This document shows positions 47,122-47,222 of a stretch of 47,222 nucleotides of DNA, piece by piece. How positions within the stretch are numbered: the stretch's first letter is position 1; the number at the start of each line of letters is the position of its first letter. A program made the translations under genes and the position numbers. The notes under the pieces were generated by a model, which searched no databases, was not told where the DNA came from, and saw only the letters and a program-made list of their open reading frames with translations. Origin of the DNA: Listeria grandensis FSL F6-0971 (GTDB taxonomy: Bacteria; Bacillota; Bacilli; Lactobacillales; Listeriaceae). The stretch is from the NCBI RefSeq assembly GCF_000525835.1, contig NZ_AODD01000025.1, positions 1 to 47,222 of the forward strand, written 5' to 3'.

Positions 47122-47222
47122 CTAAAAAATTATCCTAAAGAAGAATTTTTTCTGCATATTCCCCCAAAAAACAAAGCTAAAGAAAGCCACAAGCAAGAGC
47201 CCCCGTAATAACAAAATAAAAA

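Noticed and set aside
1-47222. CRISPR array, tRNA or rRNA genes, prophage genes
   Set aside because: No regularly spaced repeats, cloverleaf sequences or phage-type genes were seen on either strand.

Overview
The window is a chromosomal segment of a low-GC Firmicute, almost certainly a Listeria sensu lato species. The gene order leuS ... asnB ... metK ... yidD, zinc-binding lipoprotein, menE-menB-menH-menD-menF/menA, yitJ-metC-metI-metE matches the Listeria core as I remember it. Many inserted genes and the overall composition suggest one of the environmental species rather than L. monocytogenes. The species cannot be fixed from the sequence alone.

Layout. 1-1.6 kb: a secreted protein with three Listeria-type Ig-like domains. 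1.8-4.5 kb (minus): an operon of response regulator, sensor kinase, a 32-residue membrane peptide and a membrane-anchored lytic transglycosylase. 4.6-7.4 kb: leuS behind a T-box. 7.4-9.5 kb: two frameshifted membrane-protein genes. 9.7-12.4 kb (plus): the tRNA wobble-uridine pair ytqA/ytqB (mnmL/mnmM) and a MupG-type 6-phosphomuramidase. 12.4-22.3 kb (minus): an accessory surface-polymer island. It holds a UDP-sugar dehydrogenase, a processive hyaluronan-synthase-like GT2, a DUF6270 protein, an XcbB/CpsF-like protein, a GT4-TagF fusion, a glycerol-3-phosphate cytidylyltransferase and a decayed second GT2. Four related promoters are dispersed through it. 22.3-27 kb: asnB, an alpha-carbonic anhydrase lipoprotein, and metK behind a SAM-I riboswitch. 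27-30 kb: small housekeeping genes (DCC oxidoreductase, DUF2584, ytkD, yidD) and a ZnuA-like lipoprotein behind a Zur-box-like palindrome. 30-37.4 kb: menaquinone genes menFDHBE (minus) and menA (plus). 37.5-40 kb: a secreted M60/enhancin-like metallopeptidase with three C-terminal repeats. 40.3-47.1 kb: the methionine genes metE, metI, metC and yitJ behind a second SAM-I riboswitch.

Two themes stand out. First, the polymer island joins a teichoic-acid-type module (CDP-glycerol supply plus a TagF-like transferase fused to a glycosyltransferase) with genes typical of Gram-negative capsule loci (XcbB/CpsF, DUF6270). Beside it sits a hyaluronan-synthase-like pair. Second, at least six otherwise well-conserved genes are interrupted by single-base indels, mostly one extra base in an A/T run: a membrane protein, an amino-acid permease (twice), the GT2, menD and menF. 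Either the sequence has homopolymer errors or this lineage is losing menaquinone synthesis and other functions. The two possibilities must be separated before phenotypes are inferred.
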